Part shown: positions 9,136 to 18,534 of the stretch, one piece after another | How positions within the stretch are numbered: the stretch's first letter is position 1 | Layout: each line of letters opens with the position of its first letter | NCBI RefSeq assembly: GCF_001315105.1 | Contig: NZ_BAZR01000020.1 | Span: 1 to 64,000 of the forward strand | DNA: 64,000 bases | Direction of reading: 5' to 3' | Source: Paenibacillus sp. JCM 10914 | GTDB lineage: Bacteria; Bacillota; Bacilli; Paenibacillales; Paenibacillaceae | Translations under genes and position numbers: made by a program | The notes under the pieces: model-generated | Told to the model about the DNA's origin: nothing | Seen by the model: the letters and a program-made list of their open reading frames with translations, nothing else | Database searches by the model: none

Positions 9136-10014
9136 ATGTACCATAGAACGATAGGTTATCGGGTATTTAATGTATTTAATATTGGCGTGCTCACCGTGCT
9201 CGCCGTGCTCTGCATCATTCCGCTCATTCATGTGCTCGCCATTTCCTTTAGCTCCAAAGCGGCGGCTGATGCCAGCCTGGTAGGACTGTGGCCGGTTGAA
9301 TTCTCGCTGGAAGCGTACAAGAAGACGATTAACAATCCCACCTTTCTGCACTCGATTTGGATTTCAATCGCTCGTACCGTAATTGGCACGGCCATCACGC
9401 TGGCGGTGACTTTTCTAGCGGCCTATCCGCTGTCCAAAGAGAATCGCGTGTTCCGCAGCCGCAGCTTCTATTCCTGGCTGTTCGTGTTCAGCATGATTTT
9501 TAACGGCGGTCTGGTTCCGTTCTATATCGTGATTCAGAAGCTGGGTCTCATCAACTCGTTTTGGGTGCTGGTGCTTCCAAGTACGGTCAATACCTTTCTG
9601 GTTATTCTGATGCTTAATTTCTTTCGCGGGATTCCCAAAGAACTGGAGGAGGCGGCGTTAATCGACGGTGCAGGACATTTTAAAACCCTATTTCGCATAT
9701 ATCTGCCGATATCCTTGCCCTCGATCGCAACCATTGCGCTGTTCAGTATGGTGTTTCACTGGAACTCGTGGTTTGACGGATTGTTGTATTTGAATAACGC
9801 CAAGGACTTTCCGCTTGCCACCTTCTTACAGACGGTTATCATCCAGCAAGATATGAGTTCGATGAGCATGAGCCCAAGGGAGATGGAACTGTTGTCGCAG
9901 ACGACGGTTAATGCCGCGCAAATATTTATCGGTGCTGCGCCGATTCTGCTTGTATACCCGTTTTTGCAGCGGTTTTTTGTGAAAGGGATGACACTCGGTT
10001 CTGTAAAAGAATAA
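9136..10014 (+). CDS. YtcP/LplC-like sugar ABC permease
   Basis: A 292-residue membrane permease with about six helices, the second subunit of the heterodimeric channel with the 8229-9118 product. The EAA loop is EAALIDGAGHFKTLFRIYLP and the C-terminus PFLQRFFVKGMTLGSVKE is typical of the family. The ATG at 9136 follows GAAGGAGGAG; the open frame from 9094 overlaps the preceding gene and has no ribosome site. It sits between the first permease and the GH42 gene, in the same orientation with short gaps, so co-transcription is likely. Substrate by context is beta-1,4-galactan oligosaccharide; direct sequence evidence for specificity is lacking. Confidence 0.92.
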   Translation: MYHRTIGYRVFNVFNIGVLTVLAVLCIIPLIHVLAISFSSKAAADASLVGLWPVEFSLEAYKKTINNPTFLHSIWISIARTVIGTAITLAVTFLAAYPLSKENRVFRSRSFYSWLFVFSMIFNGGLVPFYIVIQKLGLINSFWVLVLPSTVNTFLVILMLNFFRGIPKELEEAALIDGAGHFKTLFRIYLPISLPSIATIALFSMVFHWNSWFDGLLYLNNAKDFPLATFLQTVIIQQDMSSMSMSPREMELLSQTTVNAAQIFIGAAPILLVYPFLQRFFVKGMTLGSVKE

Positions 10015-10054
10015 GTTTGGACTGCTAAATACAATCATGGGAGGATCTTTCGAT

Positions 10055-12136
10055 ATGTTGCACAAATTTAATCCGATTAGCACCCGCGTTCCGCACATGC
10101 TGCATGGTGCCGATTATAACCCGGAGCAATGGCTCCGTTACCCTGAAACGTTAGAGGAAGACATCCGGCTGATGCGGCTGGCGAGCTGCAATGTAATGTC
10201 CGTGGGCATTTTCTCTTGGGTGTCCTTGGAGCCGGAAGAGGGGGTATTCACGTTCGATTGGCTCGATGGAGTGTTAGATCGATTCGCCGCGAACGGGATC
10301 TATGCATTCCTGGCTACACCAAGTGGCGCGAGGCCGGCGTGGATGTCGCAGACGTATCCGGAGGTGTTGCGTGTGAACGATAATCGCGTCCGAAATCTGC
10401 ATGGCTTCCGCCATAATCATTGCTACACCTCGCCCGTATACCGCGAGAAAGTTCGTATCATCAACACGAAGCTGGCTGAGCGCTACGCTCATCATCCGGC
10501 GGTTATCGGGTGGCATATCTCCAACGAATTCGGCGGGGATTGCCATTGCGATTACTGTCAGGATGCGTTTCGGACGTGGCTTCAACGGAAATACGGCAAT
10601 CTGGAGCAGTTAAACCACGCCTGGTGGACATCCTTCTGGAGCCATACGATCACAAGCTGGAGCCAGATTGAATCTCCCGCTCCGCATGGCGAGACGCAGG
10701 TTCATGGCATGAATCTGGACTGGAGACGATTCGTAACGGATCAGACGGGGGATTTCATGTCGCATGAGATCGGACCGCTTCGAAAAACGGGAGTGTCCCT
10801 TCCGATTACGACTAATCTTATGGAGTACTACGAAGGGTTGAATTATTGGAAGTTTGCGGACCTGCTGGACGTGGTCTCGTGGGACAGCTATCCAACCTGG
10901 CATGATCACGAGGGTGATGAAGCAGCCCAGGCCGCTCGGGTAGCCATGATGCATGATATCGTTCGCTCGATCAAAGGTGGACAGCCATGGATGCTGATGG
11001 AGAGCACGCCGAGCTTAACGAATTGGCAGCCGGTGAGCAAGTTGAAGCGTCCAGGCATGCATCTGCTCTCTTCCATGCAGGCCGTTGCCCATGGATCGGA
11101 CACGGTTCAATACTTTCAGTGGCGCAAGAGCAGAGGGTCGAGCGAGAAGCTGCACGGTGCGGTTATTGATCATGCAGGTCATGAATTCACCCGTGTATTT
11201 GCTGATGTGACCGAAGTCGGAGACTGGCTGAAGGGTATGGACGAGATCGTCGGCACGAGAGTTCCGGCTGAAACGGCTATTATTTTTGACTGGGAGAACC
11301 GATGGGCGATCCGCGATGCCCAAGGCCCGCGAAATATGGGCATTAAATACGAGGAGACGGTACAAGCGCATTATCGTGCACTGTGGGACCAAGGGGTAGC
11401 GGTGGACGTAATCGATATGGAACAGGATTTCTCACGATATAAGCTTCTCATTGCCCCCATGCTGTACATGGTCCGATCAGGAGTCGGCGAACGGATCCAG
11501 CGCTTTGTTGAGGCTGGCGGCGTCTTTGTTGCTACGTATTGGTCAGGCATCGCGGACGAGCATGACCTATGCTTTCTGGGAGGGTTCCCGGGACCGCTAC
11601 GCAAGACGCTTGGCATCTGGTCGGAGGAAATCGACGCACTGCATGATCATGACGTGAACGGGGTGATCATGCAGGAGGGAAATGATTTGCAGTTTCAGGG
11701 TGAATACGAAGCCACGGAGTTGTGTGATTTGGTCCATCTGGAGACGGCGAAGCCGCTGGCCGTTTATCGTTCCGACTTCTATGCGGGACGGCCGGCGTTG
11801 ACGGTGAATGAGCTGGGCTCCGGGAGAGCCTATTATATCGCTTCACGCAACCAGCATTCCTTCCATGCCGACTTCTATCAACGTCTGGTTGAGGATATTG
11901 GCGTTAAACGGGCGCTGCCCGTGAAGCTGCCATACGGCATCAACGCATCGGTCCGGACCGACGGGGAGCACGAGTATATATTTGTTATGAATTTCAGCAA
12001 GGAAAATCGACAAGTGAAGCTCGATGGCAGAACCTATACGGATGTGATCTCCGGGAACCCAGTTACAGCTACGATGGAGTTACAGCCTTACGGAACTAGG
12101 GTATTGAAGCTCGATGTGCTCGAAGCAGTGCGCTAA
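10055..12136 (+). CDS. GH42 beta-galactosidase (GanA-like)
   Basis: A 693-residue cytoplasmic enzyme without signal peptide, normal length for GH42. It should release galactose from the non-reducing end of imported galacto-oligosaccharides. The N-terminal TIM barrel begins HGADYNPEQW. The acid/base glutamate is E158 in HISNEFGGDC and the nucleophile is E316 in MLMESTPS. Cysteines in CHCDYCQ match the zinc site of several GH42 enzymes, the fourth ligand being a more upstream Cys (HNHCYTS). The trimerisation domain and C-terminal beta domain follow. The ATG at 10055 has GGGAGGATC upstream. The secreted GH53 enzyme encoded next would produce its substrates outside the cell. Confidence 0.93.
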   Translation: MLHKFNPISTRVPHMLHGADYNPEQWLRYPETLEEDIRLMRLASCNVMSVGIFSWVSLEPEEGVFTFDWLDGVLDRFAANGIYAFLATPSGARPAWMSQTYPEVLRVNDNRVRNLHGFRHNHCYTSPVYREKVRIINTKLAERYAHHPAVIGWHISNEFGGDCHCDYCQDAFRTWLQRKYGNLEQLNHAWWTSFWSHTITSWSQIESPAPHGETQVHGMNLDWRRFVTDQTGDFMSHEIGPLRKTGVSLPITTNLMEYYEGLNYWKFADLLDVVSWDSYPTWHDHEGDEAAQAARVAMMHDIVRSIKGGQPWMLMESTPSLTNWQPVSKLKRPGMHLLSSMQAVAHGSDTVQYFQWRKSRGSSEKLHGAVIDHAGHEFTRVFADVTEVGDWLKGMDEIVGTRVPAETAIIFDWENRWAIRDAQGPRNMGIKYEETVQAHYRALWDQGVAVDVIDMEQDFSRYKLLIAPMLYMVRSGVGERIQRFVEAGGVFVATYWSGIADEHDLCFLGGFPGPLRKTLGIWSEEIDALHDHDVNGVIMQEGNDLQFQGEYEATELCDLVHLETAKPLAVYRSDFYAGRPALTVNELGSGRAYYIASRNQHSFHADFYQRLVEDIGVKRALPVKLPYGINASVRTDGEHEYIFVMNFSKENRQVKLDGRTYTDVISGNPVTATMELQPYGTRVLKLDVLEAVR

Positions 12137-12190
12137 CTTTCACTTGGAAAAGGAACTGAAATATTGGGATTATGCCCTGTGTCATGAATA

Positions 12191-12204
12191 GGATAGCGCT
12201 TACA
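12191..12204 (-). promoter_or_regulatory. Candidate cre (CcpA) site before the GH53 gene
   Basis: On the minus strand the site reads TGTAAGCGCTATCC, which matches the cre consensus TGWAARCGYTWNCW at 13 of 14 positions. It lies 51 bases before the galactanase start, in the 118-base gap after the GH42 gene. This suggests glucose repression of the extracellular enzyme. Confidence 0.65.
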
Positions 12205-12254
12205 ATTAGGGTGTCACTTGCGCAGTGAACGAAAGATCCACGAGGAGGTACCCT

Positions 12255-13313
12255 ATGTCATTGAGCGTTGCGAAAGGAGTATGGTTTAAGATGTTTCTCT
12301 GTTTGTCGTTGCTTGCATTGTCGTTTGGCTACAATGGTGGGGGAGGAGCCGCATATGCTGCGCCTTCCTTTGCCAAAGGGGCTGACATCAGTTGGGTAAG
12401 CGGAATGGAGGCCAGCGGCTACAAATGGAAAGATAAGAACGGTGTTCAGCGCGATATTCTGGATATTCTCAAAACCGATTATCAGATGAACTCGGTGCGG
12501 ATTCGGGTGTGGGTCAATCCGAATATGAACGACTTCATGAACGGCTACATGAACGCCGAGAAGGCGGCCGAGTTGGCATTAAGAGCCAAGAATAAAGGCA
12601 TGAGTGTCATGTTGACCCTGCATTACAGCGACTCCTGGGCCGATCCCGGCAAGCAGAACAAACCCTATGCCTGGAGGAATTTCACATTTCAGCAACTTAT
12701 GGACGCCGTGTATTCACATACGGTTTACGTGATGAACACAATGAAGAACAAAGGGGTTACGCCAGACTGGGTGCAGATCGGCAATGAAACGAACAATGGC
12801 ATGCTCTGGGAGGACGGGAAGGCATCCGTCAATATGAAGAATTATGCCTGGCTCGTTAACACGGGTCACAATGCCGTTAAGTCCATCAGCAGTTCCACCA
12901 AGACAATCGTTCATCTATCCAATGGTTATGATAATGAGCTGTTCAAGTGGAATATCGGCGGACTGATTAGTAATGGTGCTAATTTCGACATGATCGGAAT
13001 GTCATTATACCCCGAAGCTGGCGATTGGTCAGCCAAGGTGGATCAAACCGTTGCTAATGCCAATGACATGGTGGCCCGATACGGCAAGAGCATTATGATT
13101 TCGGAAATCGGCATGGATTATAATCAAGCCGCAGCTTCCAAGAGCTTTATTCAGAGCATCAAGACCAAGATCCGCAGCATGGCCGGTGGCAAGGGAGTCG
13201 GAGTCTTCTATTGGGAGCCTGAGGCAACGCCAGGGTATAACGGCGGTTACAATAAAGGGGCCTGGCAAGCGGACGGCAAACCAACAATTGCACTCGAAGG
13301 CTTCAAGGATTGA
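12255..13313 (+). CDS. Secreted GH53 endo-beta-1,4-galactanase
   Basis: A 352-residue extracellular enzyme that cuts beta-1,4-galactan (type I arabinogalactan, pectin side chains). The signal peptide (about residues 1-36) ends in AYA, with mature protein beginning APSFAKG. GH53 hallmarks are GADISWVSGME, VRIRVWVNP, the acid/base E178 in IGNETNNGM and the nucleophile E284 in MISEIGMDY. The ATG at 12255 follows CGAGGAGGTA. Its role pairs with the GH42 enzyme, as in the B. subtilis gan operon, where GanB acts outside and GanA inside. No carbohydrate-binding module follows the catalytic domain. A cre-like site lies just upstream and a strong terminator just downstream. Confidence 0.94.
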   Translation: MSLSVAKGVWFKMFLCLSLLALSFGYNGGGGAAYAAPSFAKGADISWVSGMEASGYKWKDKNGVQRDILDILKTDYQMNSVRIRVWVNPNMNDFMNGYMNAEKAAELALRAKNKGMSVMLTLHYSDSWADPGKQNKPYAWRNFTFQQLMDAVYSHTVYVMNTMKNKGVTPDWVQIGNETNNGMLWEDGKASVNMKNYAWLVNTGHNAVKSISSSTKTIVHLSNGYDNELFKWNIGGLISNGANFDMIGMSLYPEAGDWSAKVDQTVANANDMVARYGKSIMISEIGMDYNQAAASKSFIQSIKTKIRSMAGGKGVGVFYWEPEATPGYNGGYNKGAWQADGKPTIALEGFKD

Positions 13314-13316
13314 ATA

Positions 13317-13357
13317 AGAGGAGGGCTGTCCCGCATGGGCAGCCCTCCTTCTTTCAT
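13317..13357 (+). terminator. Terminator of the galactan locus
   Basis: Arms GGAGGGCTG and CAGCCCTCC with further CCC/GGG pairing in the loop, then TTCTTTC. It begins a few bases after the GH53 stop. Confidence 0.85.
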
Positions 13358-13479
13358 TAGGCTCCGATTATTTTCCTCCTTCAGCACAAGTACGATCTCC
13401 ATCTCCAGCCGGATACGATTCGTTATAACTGCTCCTATAATGAGATTATTCTATATCCGATGGAAAAGGGTGGGCGATT

Positions 13480-14822
13480 ATGGATCAGGTGCAAACGGCT
13501 TCAGCAGCGGAAGGAGGCTTCAAGCCACTTCTTCGCAACCGCAAATACTTACTGCTTGTAGCAGCGCAGTTGGTATCCAACATGGGCGAATGGCTCTATT
13601 TTATAGCCTTATTAACGCTGGTTGGATTGAAATGGCAGGCCACGCCATGGGAAATTACGGCGATGACGTTATGTATGGCGATCCCCATCATGATCGGTGG
13701 ACCTATAGCCGGCATGCTCGGCGATCGGTATGAACGCAAGAAGATCATGATCGTGTCAGATGTGGTCAGGGCAGCGCTCCTTGTCGGCATGATATTCGCA
13801 GGAAATCTAATTCAAATCTATATATTACTGGTTGCCAAAGGTTTGATGGACGTACTCTTCTCACCCGCCAAAAGCGGTAAAATAAAGGAAATTGTGGATC
13901 CGAAATATATGGATCAAGCAGTTACAATCAGTTCGACGATTGAACAGACATCGAAGATCATCGGCCATCGCTAGGGGGTTTGTTGTTGGCCCTATTCGGT
14001 ATTCAACTTTGCTTTATTATCGATGCGGGTGCCTTTGTTGTATCGGCCCTGCTTCTGCTTGGCGTTCCCGGCAAAATACGCAAGCAACCGAATGTAGAAG
14101 CATCCCCCCTTCACATAGAGGCAGAGCGTCAAACACCCGTGAAGAAGTCTTTTTTCAAGGAGATTGGCGAAGGGTTACAAATGATCTATAGTATACCGCT
14201 CTTGCTAGGCGGCGTAGTAACGATATGCATGGTGCTGCTGGTACTGCAAATGGCCGATTCCCAGATCGTAACGCTGTTTCGAATGATCCCGGACGTATCC
14301 GAGGATTTATTGGGTTATTGCATCTCGGCCAGCGGTGTGGGTACTTTACTGGCAGCCATGTTCGTACGTAAACTGAAATGGGGCACACTGACCAAGATGG
14401 GATTGGGTGCTGTGGCAACCGGCTTGGTATTTGCCGTATGTGCTGTTGTTGTCGTTGCGAAGCTGCCGCATTTAGTACAGGGCGTTGCCCTGTTCGGCTC
14501 GTTCTTCCTTGCAGGCATCGGTGTAGGTTTCGTATTGGTTCCATTTCAGATGCTGCTGATGAAGAGAACACCGGAGCATATGACAAGCCGCGTATTCGGT
14601 ACGGTCAACAGCCTGACCAGCGCTGCTGTTATTGTTGGACCTACGATCGGTGGACTGATGATAACCGGAATGGGTGCAGTACCGACCTATATCATTGCAG
14701 GGCTTGGAACCGCCACGGTTGGAGCTGTGCTGCTATGTCTTAAGAAGAATATCGTTAAGAAGGACGAACTTGATTCCAAGCCTGCTTCCATTGCGTTGAC
14801 TTCGGAAACCGCTGCGATGTAA
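13480..14822 (+). pseudogene. MFS exporter (DHA3-like), frame broken near 13965
   Basis: A roughly 447-residue 12-helix major facilitator when repaired. The N-terminal half has the motif GMLGDRYERKKIMIVSD. The first frame ends at 13974 after SKIIGHR; the second runs 13980-14822 and carries the C-terminal six helices. Adding one C to the CC at 13965-13966 gives SKIIGPSLGGLLLALFGIQ, the expected helix-5 motif, so the break fits a homopolymer contraction. The start ATG at 13480 follows AAAAGGGTGGG. It faces the same way as the EcsAB genes but an 81-base gap separates them. It resembles small-molecule exporters of the EntS/MefA type; the substrate is unknown. Confidence 0.83.
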
Positions 14823-14903
14823 GCCAAGTTCGAATGTATATGCAACGATTTCCATCCTGCTGCGTATTAATGGGAACTTAAGTTAAAGTGATGGGAGCTT
14901 ATT

Positions 14904-15665
14904 ATGTCAGGTATGAATAGTGCTAACGATCGAATGGCGGATATGTCAGTTCATGTATATTCAACGGAGCCTGTACTGGAAGTGAACATCCAGGAGGCTG
15001 GGTATGAACCGGGCCGGCCCCGTATACACGATATATCGTTTCAGGTTGTACCCGGTGAATTAATGGGTCTTATTGGTCCGAACGGTGCGGGGAAGAGTAC
15101 TACGATCAAGGCGGTGCTGGGCCTGCTGAAAGATTGTAAAGCGGAGGTCCGGATAGCGGGTGATCCTCCGAGATACGCGTATGTGCCGGAACAGCCCGTA
15201 TTCTACGAGGATTTGACGTTATGGGAGCACTTAGATTTGGCTGCGGCTGCTTTTGGAATGGATGACCATTCGTTTGAAGAACAGGCCGAGCTGCTCCTTC
15301 AGCAATTCGGAATGGAGTCCGTGCGCAATGATCTGCCAGGAGGATTCTCCAAAGGAATGAAGCAGAAGATGATGCTGATGATTGGCTTTCTATCCAAGCC
15401 CGATATCTATATTGTAGATGAGCCATTTATTGGTCTTGATCCGAGAGCTACCCGAGACTTTCTTGATCTTCTGCTTGAGGAAAGGCGGCGTGGGGCCGGT
15501 GTGCTGATGTCCACGCACGTCTTGGATACAGCGGAGAAAATTTGCGATACGTTTGTATTGATATCCCATGGTCGGGTCGCTTCAAGAGGTACGCTTCAGG
15601 ATGTTCAGGAAGCTGCAAATCTCCCCGGTGCATCGTTGTTTGATTGTTTCGATGTGTTGACGTAA
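14904..15665 (+). CDS. ecsA: ABC transporter ATP-binding protein EcsA
   Basis: A 253-residue ATPase. Walker A is IGPNGAGKST, the signature is the degenerate GFSKGMKQKM, and Walker B with catalytic glutamate is IYIVDEPFIGLDP; the switch histidine is in MSTHVLDTAEK. This signature and the partner gene 13 bases downstream are typical of EcsA of Bacillales, which with EcsB affects regulated intramembrane proteolysis, secretion and competence. An N-terminal extension of about 30 residues precedes the ATPase fold, so a start at a later in-frame ATG is possible; the ATG at 14904 has GGGAG upstream. EcsAB would form a membrane complex whose transported substrate is not settled. Confidence 0.82.
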   Translation: MSGMNSANDRMADMSVHVYSTEPVLEVNIQEAGYEPGRPRIHDISFQVVPGELMGLIGPNGAGKSTTIKAVLGLLKDCKAEVRIAGDPPRYAYVPEQPVFYEDLTLWEHLDLAAAAFGMDDHSFEEQAELLLQQFGMESVRNDLPGGFSKGMKQKMMLMIGFLSKPDIYIVDEPFIGLDPRATRDFLDLLLEERRRGAGVLMSTHVLDTAEKICDTFVLISHGRVASRGTLQDVQEAANLPGASLFDCFDVLT

Positions 15666-15677
15666 GGGGGAGAGATT

Positions 15678-16943
15678 ATGAATCGATCGAATCATTTTAA
15701 AAGCCCCAGGTCTCTGTTTTGGAGAAGATGGCGAGCCCATCTCAAATATCAGCGGGATAATCTTGCATCGGTAGCGGACTGGACCGTAATGCTCTATATC
15801 ATTGTTCCGGGATTGCTGTTGGGGGGAGGAATATATAGGGAGTTCTGGACAAGACCCCTCCCTGAATGGATGCACCTTCTGCCATTGCCATTAGTGTCTG
15901 CTTTTCTGTTGTTTATGTTCTCCGGAAGAGTTCTGTTGTTTCTCGAGGAAGCGGATGTCTTGTTTCTGCGCCAGCAACCGCGATGGGTCAAGACGTTAAT
16001 GATTCGCGGCATATTGTACAGTTATGTGGTCTCGGTGATTAAGGGACTGCTAGCGTTGATCTTGGTGCTGCCCATTGTTGTCCGGGGGCACGGTATATCC
16101 GGGAGCACACTTCTCTCCATGCTGGCGCTCACCGCTGCGCTGGCATGGTGCGGGAACATGTTGGCCAGGATTATCCGAGCTAGGAGCAAAGGCTGGCGCA
16201 GGCATGTCATAACTTTTTTCTCTCGAGTGCTAACCTTTGCGTTGTTAAGTGTGATGGTGACGTTATGGCTGGAGATCCAATGGCTTATATGGCTAAGTGT
16301 AGTTTTATTGCTATTCCTGCTGGTGCAGCTAAGCCAATATCGTATCTCCATGCAGGGTACCTTCATGATGGATGTACGGGAAGATGCCAATACCCGTATG
16401 CAGCTTACGGAGAAAATGCTGATACAAGCTGTTGGTAAGCCACCTAGCGTTCGCAGCAAGTCGTGGATATTCCGTAGGTCTGGTCGTATTTACAAGGGCA
16501 GCCCGGAGAAACGACTTGCGGATGCGGGCATCAAGGCTATCCTGCGCAATCCGGAGAGCCTAATGCTCTACATCCAGATTACGTTGGTCGGCATCCCGGC
16601 CATATGGATACCGCCGCTCGTCATTAAGATCATGGTATATATTGCAATGATTATTCTGATATCCTACTGGCTTAATACCCGCTGGACGGCCTTCGCCAGA
16701 GCGGAATTTATGAATGTTCTTCCCTTTACGAACGAGCAATATCATCTCGCAGGTAAGCTCACCATCAGAACCCTGATGGTGCTGCCAGCCTTGCTGTACT
16801 CTCTGGTAGCAGGGCTGACACTGTTTGCAGGTGCGACAGGATGGCTGATTGCTGTGGGAGGCACCATTATTGCAGTCTATGGTTTTTCTTCGATCGCTGC
16901 CCGGCCCATGTACAAGGAAGATTATCTTAACAGAGATCGGTAA
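15678..16943 (+). CDS. ecsB: ABC transporter permease EcsB
   Basis: A 421-residue integral membrane protein starting after AAGGGGGAGAG. The N-terminus SPRSLFWRRWRAHLKYQRDN fits the EcsB family, and hydrophobic helices are spread through the chain (for example about residues 40-60, 65-85, 115-170, 190-215, 290-325 and 360-400). It is the membrane partner of the upstream ATPase, with the same orientation and a 12-base gap. The central polar segment near residues 215-285 is typical of the family's cytoplasmic loop. It ends just before a large bidirectional terminator that faces the convergent flavoprotein gene. Confidence 0.82.
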   Translation: MNRSNHFKSPRSLFWRRWRAHLKYQRDNLASVADWTVMLYIIVPGLLLGGGIYREFWTRPLPEWMHLLPLPLVSAFLLFMFSGRVLLFLEEADVLFLRQQPRWVKTLMIRGILYSYVVSVIKGLLALILVLPIVVRGHGISGSTLLSMLALTAALAWCGNMLARIIRARSKGWRRHVITFFSRVLTFALLSVMVTLWLEIQWLIWLSVVLLLFLLVQLSQYRISMQGTFMMDVREDANTRMQLTEKMLIQAVGKPPSVRSKSWIFRRSGRIYKGSPEKRLADAGIKAILRNPESLMLYIQITLVGIPAIWIPPLVIKIMVYIAMIILISYWLNTRWTAFARAEFMNVLPFTNEQYHLAGKLTIRTLMVLPALLYSLVAGLTLFAGATGWLIAVGGTIIAVYGFSSIAARPMYKEDYLNRDR

Positions 16944-16960
16944 GAACGTATTGAATGTAC

Positions 16961-17025
16961 AAAGAAACCGTTCTTTTCATAAATGGCTTGGGGCAAACCT
17001 CCATTTATCAAAGAACGGTTTCTTT
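16961..17025. terminator. Long bidirectional terminator between ecsB and the flavoprotein gene
   Basis: Left arm AAAGAAACCGTTCTTT followed by TC and ATAAATGG pairs with CCATTTAT, CA and AAGAACGGTTTCTTT. That is about 24 paired bases with one small bulge around a 14-base loop. Runs of T/A on both sides suit termination from both directions. Confidence 0.8.
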
Positions 17026-17036
17026 GCGTCTAACAA

Positions 17037-18323
17037 CTAGGATCTTTTGAGACTATACGGTTTGGCTGCTTCAGCGGCATGCTTGCCAGCGGTGTATCCT
17101 GTAGAGAACGCGGCCGTAATATTATAACCGCCGGTATATCCATGGATGTCGAGCACTTCGCCGCAGAAGAAGAGGCCGGACATGAGCTTGGATTCCATGC
17201 TCTTCGGCTGGATTTCCTTGAGGCTAACGCCACCTCCGGTTACGAAGGCTTCCTTAAGGGAACGTGTGCCGGAGGCACGAAATCTGAATTTCTTGATGGT
17301 AGCGGTCAATGTCGTCAAGGCTGCGTTGGAGACTCCGCTACCGACCACTTCACTATCTATCCCTGCCTTGGAGAGAAGCAGTGGGATCATACGCTCGGGC
17401 AGCATACCCTTGAGCACATTTTTAATACTCTTACGCGGCTCGTCCTCAAGGCGCCTTCGCAGTTCTGATTCCACCTCGGCATTCGAGCGACCAGGGAACA
17501 GATCGATCGCCATGTCGACGTTGACGATATCGAATTTGCGTTGGACCTGGCGGATGAACTGGCTGCAGCGTAACGCGATCGGTCCGGATACACCGAAATG
17601 GGTAAAGAGCATGTCGCCCTGATGTGCGATAACCTTCTTATCCTTCGGATTCCAGACGGAAAGTTCCACATCGCGCAGGGATAAACCTTGAAGCTCCTTA
17701 GAGGCTATAAAAGCTTCGGTTGACACGATGGGTACTTCAGTGGGATAAAGCTCTGTGATCGTATGTCCCGCGGCTACGGCCCAAGGATAACCATCGCCGG
17801 TCGATCCCGTCTGTGGCACCGATTGTCCTCCGGTTGCAATGATGACGCACTTAGATGTAATAATCTCTCCGGATTTAAGTTCAATCCCGGCGATTTGGTC
17901 ACTCTTGTAGAGTACTTGCTTGACCGGACTGTTCGTCCGAATTGCGGTACCTAAATCTCTGATTTTGCCGATTAGCGCATTCACGACACTAGCCGCTTTG
18001 TCCGAGACAGGAAACATCCGGCCGTTATCTTCTTCCTTCAGCCGAATACCGAGTCCTTCGAAGAAAGCCATGATGTCCTTGTTATTCCAATGTTGAAAGG
18101 GACTATATAAAAATTTGCCGTTGCCAGGAATGTTGGCGATAAGCTCGTCCTGTTCTTTGGCGTTGGTGACGTTGCATCTGCCGCCGCCGGAAATACCAAG
18201 CTTGCGCCCGAGTTTATCTCCTTTATCGACGAGCAGCACGGAGGCTCCGGCTTCTCCAGCCGCGACGCTTGCCATTAATCCGGAAGGCCCGCCGCCAACG
18301 ATAATAATATCGTAATCTTGCAT
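17037..18323 (-). CDS. NAD(P)/FAD-dependent oxidoreductase, HI0933/BaiN-like family
   Basis: A 428-residue flavoprotein. The N-terminal FAD-binding Rossmann motif is DIIIVGGGPSGLMASVAAGEAG, followed by LVDKGDKLGRKLGISGGGRCN, which is the family signature. A second nucleotide motif, VIIATGGQSVPQTGSTGDGY, lies near residue 165, and the C-terminus has GLFFCGEVLDIHGYTGGYN, the usual FAD-contacting end. The start at 18323 has AGGAGTT upstream on the minus strand. The family is widespread and mostly of unknown substrate; some members act on bile acids or flavins. It stands alone, converging on ecsB, so context gives no further clue. Confidence 0.88.
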   Translation of the reverse strand: MQDYDIIIVGGGPSGLMASVAAGEAGASVLLVDKGDKLGRKLGISGGGRCNVTNAKEQDELIANIPGNGKFLYSPFQHWNNKDIMAFFEGLGIRLKEEDNGRMFPVSDKAASVVNALIGKIRDLGTAIRTNSPVKQVLYKSDQIAGIELKSGEIITSKCVIIATGGQSVPQTGSTGDGYPWAVAAGHTITELYPTEVPIVSTEAFIASKELQGLSLRDVELSVWNPKDKKVIAHQGDMLFTHFGVSGPIALRCSQFIRQVQRKFDIVNVDMAIDLFPGRSNAEVESELRRRLEDEPRKSIKNVLKGMLPERMIPLLLSKAGIDSEVVGSGVSNAALTTLTATIKKFRFRASGTRSLKEAFVTGGGVSLKEIQPKSMESKLMSGLFFCGEVLDIHGYTGGYNITAAFSTGYTAGKHAAEAAKPYSLKRS

Positions 18324-18534
18324 GTTTGTTCATAACTCCTTTGAGGGTATATCCATAATATAGACTAATCCTATTATATAGGATTTTCGCGAAATATCCC
18401 AAACCTCTCGAATAGGACATAAGACGGAGTTATCGGTTGCTTCAACATGAAGTTACAAGATATTGTAATATGATGTCTGCTGTGCTTTAATCAGAAATAT
18501 TAGAAGCGTTGTCCAATTGAGGTGATGGGTTATT

